Source of the DNA: Bacillota bacterium
GTDB lineage: Bacteria; Bacillota; Clostridia; Oscillospirales; Ruminococcaceae
Reading direction: 5' to 3'
Assembly (NCBI GenBank): GCA_023429685.1
Contig: JAEZDF010000109.1
Span: 1-29,776 of the forward strand
Length of the DNA: 29,776 bases
The notes below the pieces were generated by a model. It did no database searches, had not been told where the DNA came from, and saw only the letters and a program-made list of their open reading frames with translations. Made by a program: the position numbers and the translations under genes. How positions within the stretch are numbered: the first letter of the stretch is position 1; each line of letters opens with the position of its first letter. This document shows positions 7,983 to 16,425 of this stretch, piece by piece.

Positions 7983-9509
7983 ATGAACCAAACATTCAAA
8001 AAGGTCTTAGCACTAGTTTTAGCTAGCATAATGGTGCTTGCCCTTGCGGCTTGCAACGCTGCACCCGCAAGCTCTTCCGCGGCACCAAGCACAGACCCCG
8101 GCTCAAGTGATCCTACCAGCGACGAAATATACACTGTAAAACTGAAGTACACCGCAATGGTGAACATCCCCAACGAAGAGGGACAGAAAGCCATTGAGGA
8201 CGCGATCAGCAAGCATATTCAGGGCCTTGGTTACAACCTTGCGCTTGATATGGAGATCGTTCCGATCATGGACTATGCGACCACACTTCCTCTGCAGCTT
8301 TCGAGCGGCGAGAAGATGGACATCGTATTCGTTTCGAACATGACCGATTGGGTATCCAACGGCTACATGGTTCCCCTGGATGACTACCTTGACAACGATC
8401 TGAAGCCCACCAAGGAGCTGGTTGGCAACTGGATTGACGCAAGCGTCATCGGCGGCAAGACCTACGCTGTACCTGCCCATAAGGGCCTCGTGCTTACCTG
8501 GAAGTACATCTACGACGAGTCTTATGTGAATGCAATCAACTACGACATGAGCAAGGTAACCGACTTCTACTCGCTTGTTGACCTGTTTGCTGCACTCAAA
8601 AAGGCAAACCCCGACAAGGTTATCGAGGCTGACACCAGCCGCTACCCCGCTCTGTTTAGAGAGATGAAGAACACCTCGCTCATCGGACCGTATGTGGCTA
8701 CCGTTGGCGACGACACCAAGCTGCACAACTACTTTGAGACCGAGGCATTCAAAGAGTCTGTTGAATGGGCTTACAAGTTCCGTCAGGAAGGCTACACCAG
8801 CCCTGAAGGCTCCACCAGCACCGTAACCGCAGACTCCATGGTCAACTCCGGTGCAACAATCGGCGTAACCATGGCACACGGCCAGAACGAAGAATCCATG
8901 GGCATTGCGCTTACTGCTTCGAACACCTACGGCGGTACGTTCAAGGCAGTTGAGATTGAAAAGGGCGACCTTGCTAACCCCGGAATTAACTGGGGTATTG
9001 CATACACCTCTGAGAACCCCAAGGCAGCGGCTCAGATGCTGAACCTGCTGTGGACCGACGAGTTTGTAATCAACACCATGATCTATGGTCTTGAGGGCGA
9101 AAGCTGGGTTTGGAACGAAGACAAGACCAGCATTAAGTACCCTGACGGCTTGGATGCATCCACAGTTCCCTACACCACAATCCTTACCTGCGGCGCATTC
9201 TCTGACCAGTTTAAGATGTACCCCTTCGAGGGCAACTCCACCCCCGATGACATCCTTTACATGAAGGAAAGCATCGACAAGGCATGGACACCTCCCCTGT
9301 TCGGCTTCCTGCCCGACGGCGCAAAGGTTTCCACACAGCTTGCCGCAGTTGCAAACGTATACAACCAGTACCACGACGCACTGAGATACGGCGACGTTGA
9401 TCCCGCTTCTTACCTGCCCGAGTTTATCGCAGCACTTAAGACAGCCGGCATTGATGATGTTATAGCTGAATATCAGGCTCAGGCCGACGCTTGGCTTGCA
9501 AACAAGTAA
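7983..9509 (+). CDS. Extracellular solute-binding lipoprotein (LplA/LipO type)
   Basis: This is the substrate-capture component of an ABC sugar importer, anchored outside the membrane. A lipoprotein signal peptide is clear: basic start, hydrophobic core and lipobox LALAAC with Cys24 as the lipidated residue, followed by a Ser/Ala/Pro-rich linker to about residue 46. The body is a type-1 extracellular solute-binding fold, and the C-terminus (YNQYHDALRYGDVDPASYLP onward) looks like the DUF3502 domain of LipO/LplA-type oligosaccharide-binding proteins. The AGGAGG at 7970-7975 is ideal. Codon choice is more uniform (AAG, AAC, GGC, ATC) than in its neighbours, as expected for an abundant protein. 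Two permease genes follow after a stem-loop. The ligand is probably a complex oligosaccharide or glycoside. Confidence 0.92.
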   Translation: MNQTFKKVLALVLASIMVLALAACNAAPASSSAAPSTDPGSSDPTSDEIYTVKLKYTAMVNIPNEEGQKAIEDAISKHIQGLGYNLALDMEIVPIMDYATTLPLQLSSGEKMDIVFVSNMTDWVSNGYMVPLDDYLDNDLKPTKELVGNWIDASVIGGKTYAVPAHKGLVLTWKYIYDESYVNAINYDMSKVTDFYSLVDLFAALKKANPDKVIEADTSRYPALFREMKNTSLIGPYVATVGDDTKLHNYFETEAFKESVEWAYKFRQEGYTSPEGSTSTVTADSMVNSGATIGVTMAHGQNEESMGIALTASNTYGGTFKAVEIEKGDLANPGINWGIAYTSENPKAAAQMLNLLWTDEFVINTMIYGLEGESWVWNEDKTSIKYPDGLDASTVPYTTILTCGAFSDQFKMYPFEGNSTPDDILYMKESIDKAWTPPLFGFLPDGAKVSTQLAAVANVYNQYHDALRYGDVDPASYLPEFIAALKTAGIDDVIAEYQAQADAWLANK

Positions 9510-9524
9510 TCTACTAGAGACAAG

Positions 9525-9553
9525 ACAGGCCGGTGTAACAACCGGCCTGTTTT
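9525..9553 (+). terminator. Stem-loop between binding-protein and permease genes (partial terminator or mRNA stabiliser)
   Basis: A perfect 10-bp GC-rich stem (9525-9534 with 9541-9550) has a six-base loop and only a short T run (TTTT ending at 9553). In importer operons such a structure commonly lets the binding protein be made in excess of the permeases. Confidence 0.65.
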
Positions 9554-9562
9554 AAAGAAATG

Positions 9563-9593
9563 TTGATACCCCGATACTTATCTTTGTTATACA
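9563..9593 (+). promoter_or_regulatory. Possible weak internal promoter before the permeases
   Basis: TTGATA (9563-9568) and TATACA (9588-9593) are separated by 19 bases, slightly too far for a good sigma-A promoter. It would allow low-level permease transcription past the stem-loop. The rest of the 211-base gap shows nothing else apart from the ribosome site at 9707-9712. Confidence 0.25.
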
Positions 9594-9720
9594 TGCTTTA
9601 ATGTCTACATTTTTAACGAGGATTGGTATTCAATGTAGAATTCGTTTTATATCGGCATGACGTTGATTTTTGGGCATCATCGCCACACAAACACGAAACA
9701 ATGAAACGAGGGTTAATCTT

Positions 9721-10701
9721 ATGGCTACGGCAACACCCAAAAATACAGCGGCCGTCGAGGGCGCCTATAACGGACTGCTGGCAAAGAAAAAGAAAAACCG
9801 GCGCCTGTTTTCTTTTAAACAGTCTATCCCGTTATTTTTAATGATGATTCCAGGGCTTATCTATCTGTTTTGCAACAACTACCTGCCCATGTTCGGAATC
9901 TTAATTGCGTTTAAAAAGGTCAATTTCTCTATAGGCATTCTGCAAAGCCCGTGGAACGGCTTTGACAACTTCAAGTTCTTGTTCGCCACAAAGGATGCAT
10001 GGACGATGGTTCGCAACACCTTGGCTTATAACCTGGTGTGGATTGTGCTTGGCATGATTATTGCCGTTTCCGTCGCGCTCTTAATGGCGGAGATTGCAAA
10101 ACGAAAGATCGCGAAGGTGATTCAGCCTGTTATCTGCTTCCCGAGCATGATCTCGGCTGTTATCCTTTCCTATATCGTATATGCTTTCTTAAGCACCTCC
10201 AACGGCTTTTTAAACCGCATTATCCTTGGCGGCGAAGGCATCAACTGGTATGCCACCGCAAAGTATTGGCCCATTATTTTGACAATTGTACATTTCTGGC
10301 AGGTGGCAGGACAAAGCTCGATTATCTATATGGCAACCATTTCGGGCATTGACAAAAGCCTGTACGAGGCCGCGCGTCTGGATAGAGCAACTAAATGGCA
10401 GCAGATTACCCATATCACCCTGCCGCTGATTCGCCCCACCATTATCCTGATGCTGCTGCTTTCCATCGGCAGAATCTTTAACTCTGACTTCGGAATGTTC
10501 TATCAGGTAACCCTGAACTCCGGCATGCTGTATTCCACCACCCAAACAATAGACACCTACGTATATCGCGCGCTGATTGAGATGAATAACGTGGGAATGT
10601 CGAGTGCGGCCAGCGTATTCCAGGCGGTTCTGGGATTCTTGCTTGTGCTTTTATCCAATGCGGCCGTAAGAAAAATAGACAGCGATAGCGTGCTGTTCTA
10701 A
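9721..10701 (+). CDS. ABC sugar importer permease, LplB type
   Basis: This is the first integral membrane subunit of the importer (326 residues, about six helices). ATG 9721 is taken as the start because CGAGGG lies eight bases upstream; a TTG at 9670 would add 17 residues but lacks a ribosome site. The ATPase-contact loop is visible as YEAARLDRATKWQQITHITLP. This is the EAA motif of binding-protein-dependent permeases, but the usual DGA is DRA here. A cytoplasmic N-terminal tail rich in Lys/Arg (KKKKNRR) precedes the first helix, as is common for LplB/YtcP-type proteins. It probably pairs with the product of the next gene, whose ribosome site begins at the last base of this stop codon. Confidence 0.92.
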   Translation: MATATPKNTAAVEGAYNGLLAKKKKNRRLFSFKQSIPLFLMMIPGLIYLFCNNYLPMFGILIAFKKVNFSIGILQSPWNGFDNFKFLFATKDAWTMVRNTLAYNLVWIVLGMIIAVSVALLMAEIAKRKIAKVIQPVICFPSMISAVILSYIVYAFLSTSNGFLNRIILGGEGINWYATAKYWPIILTIVHFWQVAGQSSIIYMATISGIDKSLYEAARLDRATKWQQITHITLPLIRPTIILMLLLSIGRIFNSDFGMFYQVTLNSGMLYSTTQTIDTYVYRALIEMNNVGMSSAASVFQAVLGFLLVLLSNAAVRKIDSDSVLF

Positions 10702-10712
10702 GGAGGCAGAGT

Positions 10713-11630
10713 ATGAAAAACGAAAAAACCGCAGTTTCTAAGATACAGGATCAACACCAGTTTCATATCATCGCAATGATTATTATGAGCCTGATTGCGA
10801 TCTACTGCGTCATCCCATTTTTTTTAATGTTGAGCGTCTCGTTTTCCAGCGAGGCATCTCTGACAAAGTTCGGCTACCAGTTCTTCCCCAGAGAGTTTAG
10901 TGCCGCTGCGTACGAGTACCTGTGGGCAAAGCGCTTTACCATCTTTCGCGCCTATGGAATGACCATTTTGGTCACCGTTGTGGGTACCATATCAAACCTC
11001 GCCATCACGTCGTTGTTTGCGTACCCGCTTAGCCGACGCGATTTTCGCCCGAGAAACTTCTTTGCGTTTTTAATCTTCTTTTCCATTATGTTTAACGGCG
11101 GTCTGACGTCCACCTATATTATCTGGACGCAGCTGTTTCACATCAAGAACACCATCTGGGCACTGCTGCTGCCGGGCGGACTGATGAGCGCGATGAACGT
11201 GCTTTTGGTGCGCAACTACTACAGTGCGAGCATCCCGTTTGAGATTGTAGAGGCGGCGCGCATCGACGGCGCAAACGAGTTTAAGATCTTTGCGCGTATC
11301 ATGCTTCCCCTCTCCAAGCCCGTTTTGGCGACCATCGGACTGTTTGCCTCGATTGGCTATTGGAACAACTGGACCAACGGTCTGTACTACATCAGCGATG
11401 CAAAGCTGTATACCATTCAGGTCTTCCTCAAAAAGCTGATGGACAACATCGAGTACCTCAAAACAAGCTCGGATATGCAGGAGGCGGCAGGACTTGCAAT
11501 GCAGTCGCTTCCGTCCGAGGGTGCGCGAATGGCGATTGCAATTGTCGCACTCATCCCGATTTTGATGGTTTACCCGCTGGTTCAAAAACAGATGATCAAG
11601 GGTCTTATCGTCGGTGGCGTAAAGGGCTAA
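10713..11630 (+). CDS. ABC sugar importer permease, LplC/YtcP type
   Basis: This is the second membrane subunit of the importer (305 residues, about six helices). ATG 10713 has a perfect AGGAGG at 10701-10706. The EAA loop is canonical (VEAARIDGANEFKIFARIMLP). The C-terminal end (VQKQMIKGLIVGGVKG) is the signature tail of LplC/YtcP-type permeases. The operon carries no ATPase between the permeases and the following hydrolase; a MsmK-like ATPase lies 1.9 kb downstream. Twelve bases separate the two permease genes, so they are co-transcribed and probably made in equal amounts. Confidence 0.93.
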   Translation: MKNEKTAVSKIQDQHQFHIIAMIIMSLIAIYCVIPFFLMLSVSFSSEASLTKFGYQFFPREFSAAAYEYLWAKRFTIFRAYGMTILVTVVGTISNLAITSLFAYPLSRRDFRPRNFFAFLIFFSIMFNGGLTSTYIIWTQLFHIKNTIWALLLPGGLMSAMNVLLVRNYYSASIPFEIVEAARIDGANEFKIFARIMLPLSKPVLATIGLFASIGYWNNWTNGLYYISDAKLYTIQVFLKKLMDNIEYLKTSSDMQEAAGLAMQSLPSEGARMAIAIVALIPILMVYPLVQKQMIKGLIVGGVKG

Positions 11631-11710
11631 TAAGCTACTGTGCACTGTACCGATAATACGCGTATCGCATTACAAATAAGACTATTTTTAACGCGATAAA
11701 AAGGAGCAAT

Positions 11711-12559
11711 ATGAAAACAATACAGGTAAACGGAACAACCCTTGCCTACAAAGAGTTTGGCTCTGGCGATAAATACCTTATCTCTACCCAGAACTTCTTT
11801 TTAACCGACTGCCATATGGAGCTGCTGGGCAAACCCCCGTATGACTACCACGTGTTTTTGATTTATATGCGCGGCTACGGCGAGAGCGAGCACATCTACG
11901 ACCCCACCCCCAAGGATTACGCAAAGATCTGGGGCGAGGATGTGATTGCGTTTGCCGAGGCAATGGGCATCGAAACGTTTTACTACTCGGGCGTATCCCA
12001 CGGCAACTTTGCGGGCTGGTACATCAGCTTTAACCGCCCCGAGCTGCTGCGCGGCTTTGCGTGCTGCGACGGCATCGCACAGTTCCGCGACCCGTCAAGC
12101 AAGCTAAACCTGCCCTCCCGCGCGCCGGTAGACCTTGACCTTCTTGTGGGCAACCGCGAGATTCTTAAGACAAAGGCGTGGATGGAGGAGTGGCCTACCC
12201 AAAACCCCGAGCGTCTTGCACGCCGCCAGCGCAACCACGAGGAGCATCTTGAGATCTTGATGAATCGCAAAAAAGAGGAATACACCGTTGCCAACAACAA
12301 CATGTCCGCTTCCGACGCGAAGACGGAGGAGGAGTTCTTCGAGGCGCTTTCTAAGATTAACGTGCCGGTCATAATCATAAACGGCATGCTCGACCCCATA
12401 GCAAGAACAGACGACGCGTTAAAGGTAGCCAACACCATCCCGGGCGCGGTACTGCTTGCCTACCAGCATCTTGGTCACGGCGGACCCGACGAATGCCCCG
12501 AGATGATTGCCCGCGACTGCGATCGCTTCTTTAAGGATACTGAGGGACGTATCTTATAA
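11711..12559 (+). CDS. Cytoplasmic alpha/beta hydrolase
   Basis: This is a 282-residue alpha/beta-hydrolase-fold enzyme without signal peptide. The nucleophile elbow is GVSHG with Ser96, and the other triad members are probably Asp228 (INGMLDP) and His256 (LGHGG). RGYGESE at about residues 54-60 matches the conserved oxyanion/strand region of the family. AAAAAGGAGC upstream of ATG 11711 is a good ribosome site, and the gap from the permease stop is 80 bases with no terminator, so it belongs to the importer operon. Possible substrates are esters or lactones carried by the imported glycoside. No closer assignment is possible, because this fold also covers peroxidases, epoxide hydrolases and C-C hydrolases. 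Confidence 0.85.
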   Translation: MKTIQVNGTTLAYKEFGSGDKYLISTQNFFLTDCHMELLGKPPYDYHVFLIYMRGYGESEHIYDPTPKDYAKIWGEDVIAFAEAMGIETFYYSGVSHGNFAGWYISFNRPELLRGFACCDGIAQFRDPSSKLNLPSRAPVDLDLLVGNREILKTKAWMEEWPTQNPERLARRQRNHEEHLEILMNRKKEEYTVANNNMSASDAKTEEEFFEALSKINVPVIIINGMLDPIARTDDALKVANTIPGAVLLAYQHLGHGGPDECPEMIARDCDRFFKDTEGRIL

Positions 12560-12583
12560 TAACCCCGTAACACAAAACACAAA

Positions 12584-12615
12584 AAGTCGCTTGGAACACA
12601 AAATGCCAAGCGGCT
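12584..12615 (+). terminator. Stem-loop terminator after the importer operon
   Basis: An 11-bp stem (12584-12594 with 12605-12615, one T-G wobble) is followed by GTTGTGCTT, a poor T tract. An A-rich stretch on the left side means it could also act leftward. Confidence 0.5.
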
Positions 12616-12617
12616 TG

Positions 12618-12646
12618 TTGTGCTTATACAGAGAATATTTTAAAAT
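12618..12646 (+). promoter_or_regulatory. Putative promoter for the DUF624/ATPase pair
   Basis: TTGTGC (12618-12623) and TAAAAT (12641-12646) are spaced by 17 bases and lie just after the stem-loop and 82 bases before the next start codon. Confidence 0.5.
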
Positions 12647-12727
12647 AAGGTAAAGGGCAAACAGCGTGTTTTGGTCTGCATGCCCGCACGCATCCGTATT
12701 ATGCCGAGTAAGGGAGATTAAACCTAG

Positions 12728-13492
12728 ATGGGAAACCTGTTTCATTACGACAACCCGCTAATCGTACTGCTGACCAAGGTGGGGAACATGATATTAGTCA
12801 GTGTATTCTGGCTTGTTTCATGTATTGCCATTGTTACCATAGTCCCCGCAACCGCCGCGCTGTACCATACCACCGTCAAGGTGGTGCGGGGCAACGGCAA
12901 CGGCGTTGCGCGCGATTTCTTCGGCACACTGCGGGATAATTTTAAGCAGGGTGCTATACTTTCCTTGCTCAGCCTTGCGGCGGCAGCGTTACTTGCGGTG
13001 AGCGTGAGCTTCGGCTTTCAGCTCAGCTACTCCGCCTTTGGTATTGTGTACCTGATGATTGGTGTTGCCCTGACCGTGACGGCAGTGGCGGTGGTGCTGT
13101 TTTTGCCGCCCACCCTGTCGCGGTTTGATGGCTCGCTTGTTATACAGCTTCGGCTTGCATGGTATTTTGCGCTGAAAAACCCGCTGCGCACACTGTATAT
13201 GATGGTTCTGCTCGCGGTGGTGTTATTCGCCTGCTGGTTTTTTCCGTTGCTCGTGCTGCTGCTGCCCGGCGTTTATATGGATTTAATCTGCGGCGGCGTG
13301 GAAAAGACCTTTTTAAAATACCTGCGGGATAACGGGCTAGAGCCCGAAGAACCCGATTCCGACACGCAGGAGGATACCGAGCACAGCGACATCGACCTGC
13401 CGGGCGCGCTTGAGCTTTCGGCGGCGCTTGAACAAGAAACCCCCGACCGAACAGCCAGCGACGACACAGAAAGGGGATCGACCGATGCCTAA
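12728..13492 (+). CDS. DUF624 (YesL-like) integral membrane protein
   Basis: This 254-residue protein matches the YesL/DUF624 pattern. An N-terminal F-x-Y-D-N-P-type start and a first helix with PATAALY are followed by further hydrophobic segments (roughly residues 20-40, 75-95, 100-125 and 155-185). A GGVEKTFLKYL stretch ends the membrane part, and the last ~55 residues are very acidic and probably cytoplasmic. Genes of this family regularly accompany YesMN and LplABC-type importers, but the biochemical role is unknown. AGGGAG (12711-12716) precedes ATG 12728. Its stop overlaps the ATPase start codon region by eight bases, so the two are likely translationally coupled. Confidence 0.85.
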   Translation: MGNLFHYDNPLIVLLTKVGNMILVSVFWLVSCIAIVTIVPATAALYHTTVKVVRGNGNGVARDFFGTLRDNFKQGAILSLLSLAAAALLAVSVSFGFQLSYSAFGIVYLMIGVALTVTAVAVVLFLPPTLSRFDGSLVIQLRLAWYFALKNPLRTLYMMVLLAVVLFACWFFPLLVLLLPGVYMDLICGGVEKTFLKYLRDNGLEPEEPDSDTQEDTEHSDIDLPGALELSAALEQETPDRTASDDTERGSTDA

Positions 13493-14684
13493 CATCACCA
13501 TGCGCGGCGTTACAAAGATCTACCCGTTTGTCAAACCTGGGTTTTCGCTGTTTCACCGCAAGCGTCTAAAGGCTGAGCGCGAAAAGCAGCTTGCCAGCCG
13601 CAACCTGACCGACGAGGGCGTGCTTGCGGTACAGGGCTTTGACTTAAGTGTACCCAGCGGGGAATTTCTTGTGCTTTTAGGTCCTTCGGGATGTGGAAAA
13701 ACCACGGTTTTGCGCATGATTGCGGGGCTTGAGGATATCACCGCAGGGGAGCTTTATTTTGGCGAAACACCAATGAACGACGTACCACCCCACAAGCGGG
13801 GGGTGGCGATGGTTTTTCAAAACTATTCGCTGTACCCGCACCTGACGGTGTACGAAAACATGGCGTTTGCGCTGAAGAACCAGCGTATACCGCGCGAGGA
13901 GATCGACGAGACGGTGCGCGAAATCGCCCGCCTGCTTGACCTGAGCGGTAAGCTTGAGCGCAAGCCGCGCGAACTTTCGGGCGGCGAGCGTCAGCGCGTG
14001 GCAATCGGGCGGGCGCTGGTGCGCAAACCAGAGCTGTTTCTGATGGACGAGCCGTTTAGCAACCTAGATGTGAGGCTGCGCACCGAGCTGCGGTACCAGC
14101 TGCAGCGGCTGCACGCGTCGCTGCCAAGCACCACCTTTGTATACGTAACCCACGACCAGATGGAAGCGACGATGCTCGGCGATCGGGTTGTGGTCATGAA
14201 CGAGGGTGCTATTTTGCAGCAAGGCACCCCGCGCGAGGTGTACCTGCACCCCGACAACCTGTTTGTGGCACAGTTTGTAGGCTCGCCCAAGATGAACCTG
14301 ATCGACGACGCAGTGTTGCTGTGCGAAGGGGAAGACTACCTTGTGCAGGCGCTGGGCACGCGTTACAAGCTGCCTGCAGAAACGGGAGCACGGCTTAAAG
14401 AGCACGGTGTAAAGGGGCAGCCTGTCGTTTTGGGCATCCGCCCCGTCAACCTCTCCCTAAGCACAGAGGGCGTCACCGCACGGGTGGACATCGTAGAGCC
14501 CATGGGTGCGGAAACGTATCTTTACTGCACTGTACAGGGCAAGGAGCTTGTGTGTGTGGTTTCTGCCGAGCAGCTGGGCGGCGCGCCGATTTTTAAGGGG
14601 CAGACGGTTACCCTTGCGCCCGACCCGAACCGCCTGCATCTGTTTGACCCGCAAACCGAGCAAAACCTGCTGCCGCGCGCGTGA
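13485..14684 (+). CDS. ABC importer ATPase, MsmK/UgpC type, with an N-terminal insertion
   Basis: This is the ATP-hydrolysing subunit of a sugar importer. Walker A is GPSGCGKTT (residues 66-74), the signature is LSGGERQRV, Walker B is LFLMDEPFSNLD and the H-loop is VTHDQ. The last ~130 residues form the OB/TOBE regulatory domain of MalK/UgpC-type proteins. Walker A lies about 30 residues further in than usual. A basic, helical-looking stretch at about residues 15-45 (FHRKRLKAEREKQLASRN) separates the first two strands. ATG 13485 has AAAGGGG upstream and overlaps the DUF624 stop. As the only MsmK-like ATPase here it is the natural partner of the permeases at 9721-11630, though such ATPases can serve several importers. 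Confidence 0.93.
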   Translation: MPNITMRGVTKIYPFVKPGFSLFHRKRLKAEREKQLASRNLTDEGVLAVQGFDLSVPSGEFLVLLGPSGCGKTTVLRMIAGLEDITAGELYFGETPMNDVPPHKRGVAMVFQNYSLYPHLTVYENMAFALKNQRIPREEIDETVREIARLLDLSGKLERKPRELSGGERQRVAIGRALVRKPELFLMDEPFSNLDVRLRTELRYQLQRLHASLPSTTFVYVTHDQMEATMLGDRVVVMNEGAILQQGTPREVYLHPDNLFVAQFVGSPKMNLIDDAVLLCEGEDYLVQALGTRYKLPAETGARLKEHGVKGQPVVLGIRPVNLSLSTEGVTARVDIVEPMGAETYLYCTVQGKELVCVVSAEQLGGAPIFKGQTVTLAPDPNRLHLFDPQTEQNLLPRA

Positions 14685-14695
14685 CTGTAATACGC

Positions 14696-14744
14696 AAAAA
14701 CCCGGTGCCCCGTTTGACGATTCAAACTGGGCACCGGGTTTTTT
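14696..14744. terminator. Strong bidirectional terminator between convergent genes
   Basis: An outer perfect stem (A-rich left arm ending GGTGCCC at 14710, right arm from GGGCACC at 14729) encloses a perfect six-base inner stem (GTTTGA/TCAAAC) with a CGAT loop. T tracts flank it on both strands, so it can end the ATPase transcript and the opposing hydrolase transcript. Confidence 0.88.
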
Positions 14745-14781
14745 GATTGTTTGGGTTGTAGCCAATTGGCTTTATAGCTAA

Positions 14782-14869
14782 TTAACTTCAATAATGTCCG
14801 AATAAAATCTTCATAAATGCTTGCGTTTATGGCTTTTATGGAGATTTTTTCGTAGACATTATAAGCTAA
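14782..14869. repeat. Long imperfect inverted repeat between convergent genes
   Basis: The arms are about 36 bases each (14782-14817 and 14834-14869). ATAATGTC at 14791-14798 pairs exactly with GACATTAT at 14855-14862. Inside, AAAATCT/AGATTTT and CATAAA/TTTATG continue the pairing with short bulges. A-rich and T-rich runs at corresponding positions could make it a second bidirectional terminator, or it could be the relic of a small non-autonomous mobile element. The right arm ends ten bases before the hydrolase stop codon. Confidence 0.6.
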
Positions 14870-14879
14870 TTTGGTATGA

Positions 14880-16397
14880 CTAGCCTATGGCTTTTGCTGT
14901 GATTGGCGGTGCTTCGGGGCGCTTCATCGGACCAAAGCCGCCCATGGTGGGCTCGTCGGTTATCGTCACCTCTTTGTCCTTGAAGGTGAAGGAGAGCGCC
15001 TTCTCAAAGCAGGTCTCAATCCAGCGGGCGACCACCGTGAAGGTGTCGGGTTTGCTCCAGTAGCCGTTGAGGCAAAGCTTGGTGGTGGGCGAGCTGCCGA
15101 GAACAAGCTCATTCAGCGCACGGGTACCGTCGGTAGCCACGGTTACGTTGTATTCGCTGTCATCCTGCATAAACTGCATGCGGCAGCAGTCTGCGGCAAA
15201 ATCAAAGCGGAAGCTGTTAATGCCCTGTGACACCTTACCGCCGGTCATCATTGCGATAATTGCGTTATCAAAGCCCAGTCGGCCGCCGGTCATCTCGTAG
15301 CGAGTACCGCTTACCTGTGCAGCCATCTCGCTGTACGGGGCAAACTTCGGTGCTTCGATGGCAAGGTGCTTCATGCGGCGCGCAAGGTGTGCGCTTGCGG
15401 TCTCGTCCTCGGGCAAGGAAGTCTCGTCGCCGATCTCCTCCAAAAACGCCCATACGGTGTCGAGCGTGGTCTGTGCCCAATGTGCACCGCTGGCTGTTTC
15501 GTTGATGGAGATAATCATGTCCTTCTCGGGCACGACGATGGAGAACTGCCCCATTGCGCCGTCGGCACGGTACACGCCCTTGGGACGGCACATCCACATC
15601 TGGAAGCCGTAGCCCACAAAGTTATCCTTGGCATCGGGGTTGCCCTTTGCCTCGGTGGCAGATTCGTTCTGCAGGGAGGTTGCCTTTTTCACGTAGTCCT
15701 CGGCAAGAATGCGCTCGCCTTCCCACACGCCGCCGTCAGCGTACAGCTTCATCAGGCGCAGGTTGTTTTCGGTGGTGGAGTACAGTCCGCCGCCGCCTAC
15801 CTCCATGCCGTCGGGCATACACATCCAGCGCAGGTTGTCGGGGTCGATGCCGAGCTTTTCAAACAGACGGGGGGTCAGGTACTCGTGCAGTCCTTCTCCG
15901 GTCAGCTTTCTCACAATCGCACCCAGCAGGGTAGAGCCGGTGCTGTTATACATATAGGTGGTACCGGGCAGATGGTTTACAGGGGTTGCAAGGAACTCGC
16001 GAATCCAGTCCATCGAGGGTCTTGGCATGGTGTCCATGCCGCAGCCCATGCACAGCACATCGCGCACCGTGAGCTTCTTTAAGTTCTCGCTGGGGTCTAC
16101 GGGTGCCTCGTCGGGGAAGATGTCGATAATGCGGTCCTCAAGCTTTAGCAGACCCTCGGTGTACGCAATGCCCACCGCGGTGGCGGCATAGGTCTTGGTA
16201 AGTGACTGCAGCCCGTGGCGAAGACCGGGCGCATAGGGGCTCCACCAGCCCTCGGCGCAAATCTTGCCGTGGCGCATAATCATTAAGCCGTGCATCTCGG
16301 TAAAGCCGCTCTCCAGCTTGTCTAAAAAGCGTTCAATGGCGGCGCTTTTTATGCCGACGCTTTCGGGTGTGACGCGTAGAAATTCTGTTCTTTTCAT
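14880..16397 (-). CDS. Beta-lactamase-fold serine hydrolase (PF00144) with C-terminal extension
   Basis: This is a cytoplasmic serine hydrolase of the class C beta-lactamase/esterase family (505 residues, no signal peptide). The catalytic SxxK is S65-L-T-K68 (LQSLTKTY), and Tyr150 in YMYNSTG is the expected general base. The third, less conserved motif is probably in the GADGAMGQ stretch. The catalytic domain ends near residue 330. The remaining ~170 residues form an extra domain rich in beta strand, like the lipocalin-like tails of some family members. AAAGGA lies 11 bases before the start. It is the second gene of a two-gene operon, 28 bases after the next hydrolase. Likely activity is on small esters or amides rather than on antibiotics; the substrate is unknown. 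Confidence 0.88.
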   Translation of the reverse strand: MKRTEFLRVTPESVGIKSAAIERFLDKLESGFTEMHGLMIMRHGKICAEGWWSPYAPGLRHGLQSLTKTYAATAVGIAYTEGLLKLEDRIIDIFPDEAPVDPSENLKKLTVRDVLCMGCGMDTMPRPSMDWIREFLATPVNHLPGTTYMYNSTGSTLLGAIVRKLTGEGLHEYLTPRLFEKLGIDPDNLRWMCMPDGMEVGGGGLYSTTENNLRLMKLYADGGVWEGERILAEDYVKKATSLQNESATEAKGNPDAKDNFVGYGFQMWMCRPKGVYRADGAMGQFSIVVPEKDMIISINETASGAHWAQTTLDTVWAFLEEIGDETSLPEDETASAHLARRMKHLAIEAPKFAPYSEMAAQVSGTRYEMTGGRLGFDNAIIAMMTGGKVSQGINSFRFDFAADCCRMQFMQDDSEYNVTVATDGTRALNELVLGSSPTTKLCLNGYWSKPDTFTVVARWIETCFEKALSFTFKDKEVTITDEPTMGGFGPMKRPEAPPITAKAIG

Positions 16398-16425
16398 CGT
16401 TTAAATCGTTCCTTTCTGTGCTTTA

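Noticed and set aside
8103..9374. Leftward open frame of 423 codons opposite the solute-binding protein gene
   Set aside because: It is antisense to a clear lipoprotein gene, has an implausible Cys/Val/Gly-rich composition and no ribosome site; it arises from biased codon use on the other strand.
15366..16082. Rightward open frame of 238 codons opposite the longer serine hydrolase
   Set aside because: It is antisense to catalytic motifs of a well-supported gene and lacks a start signal.
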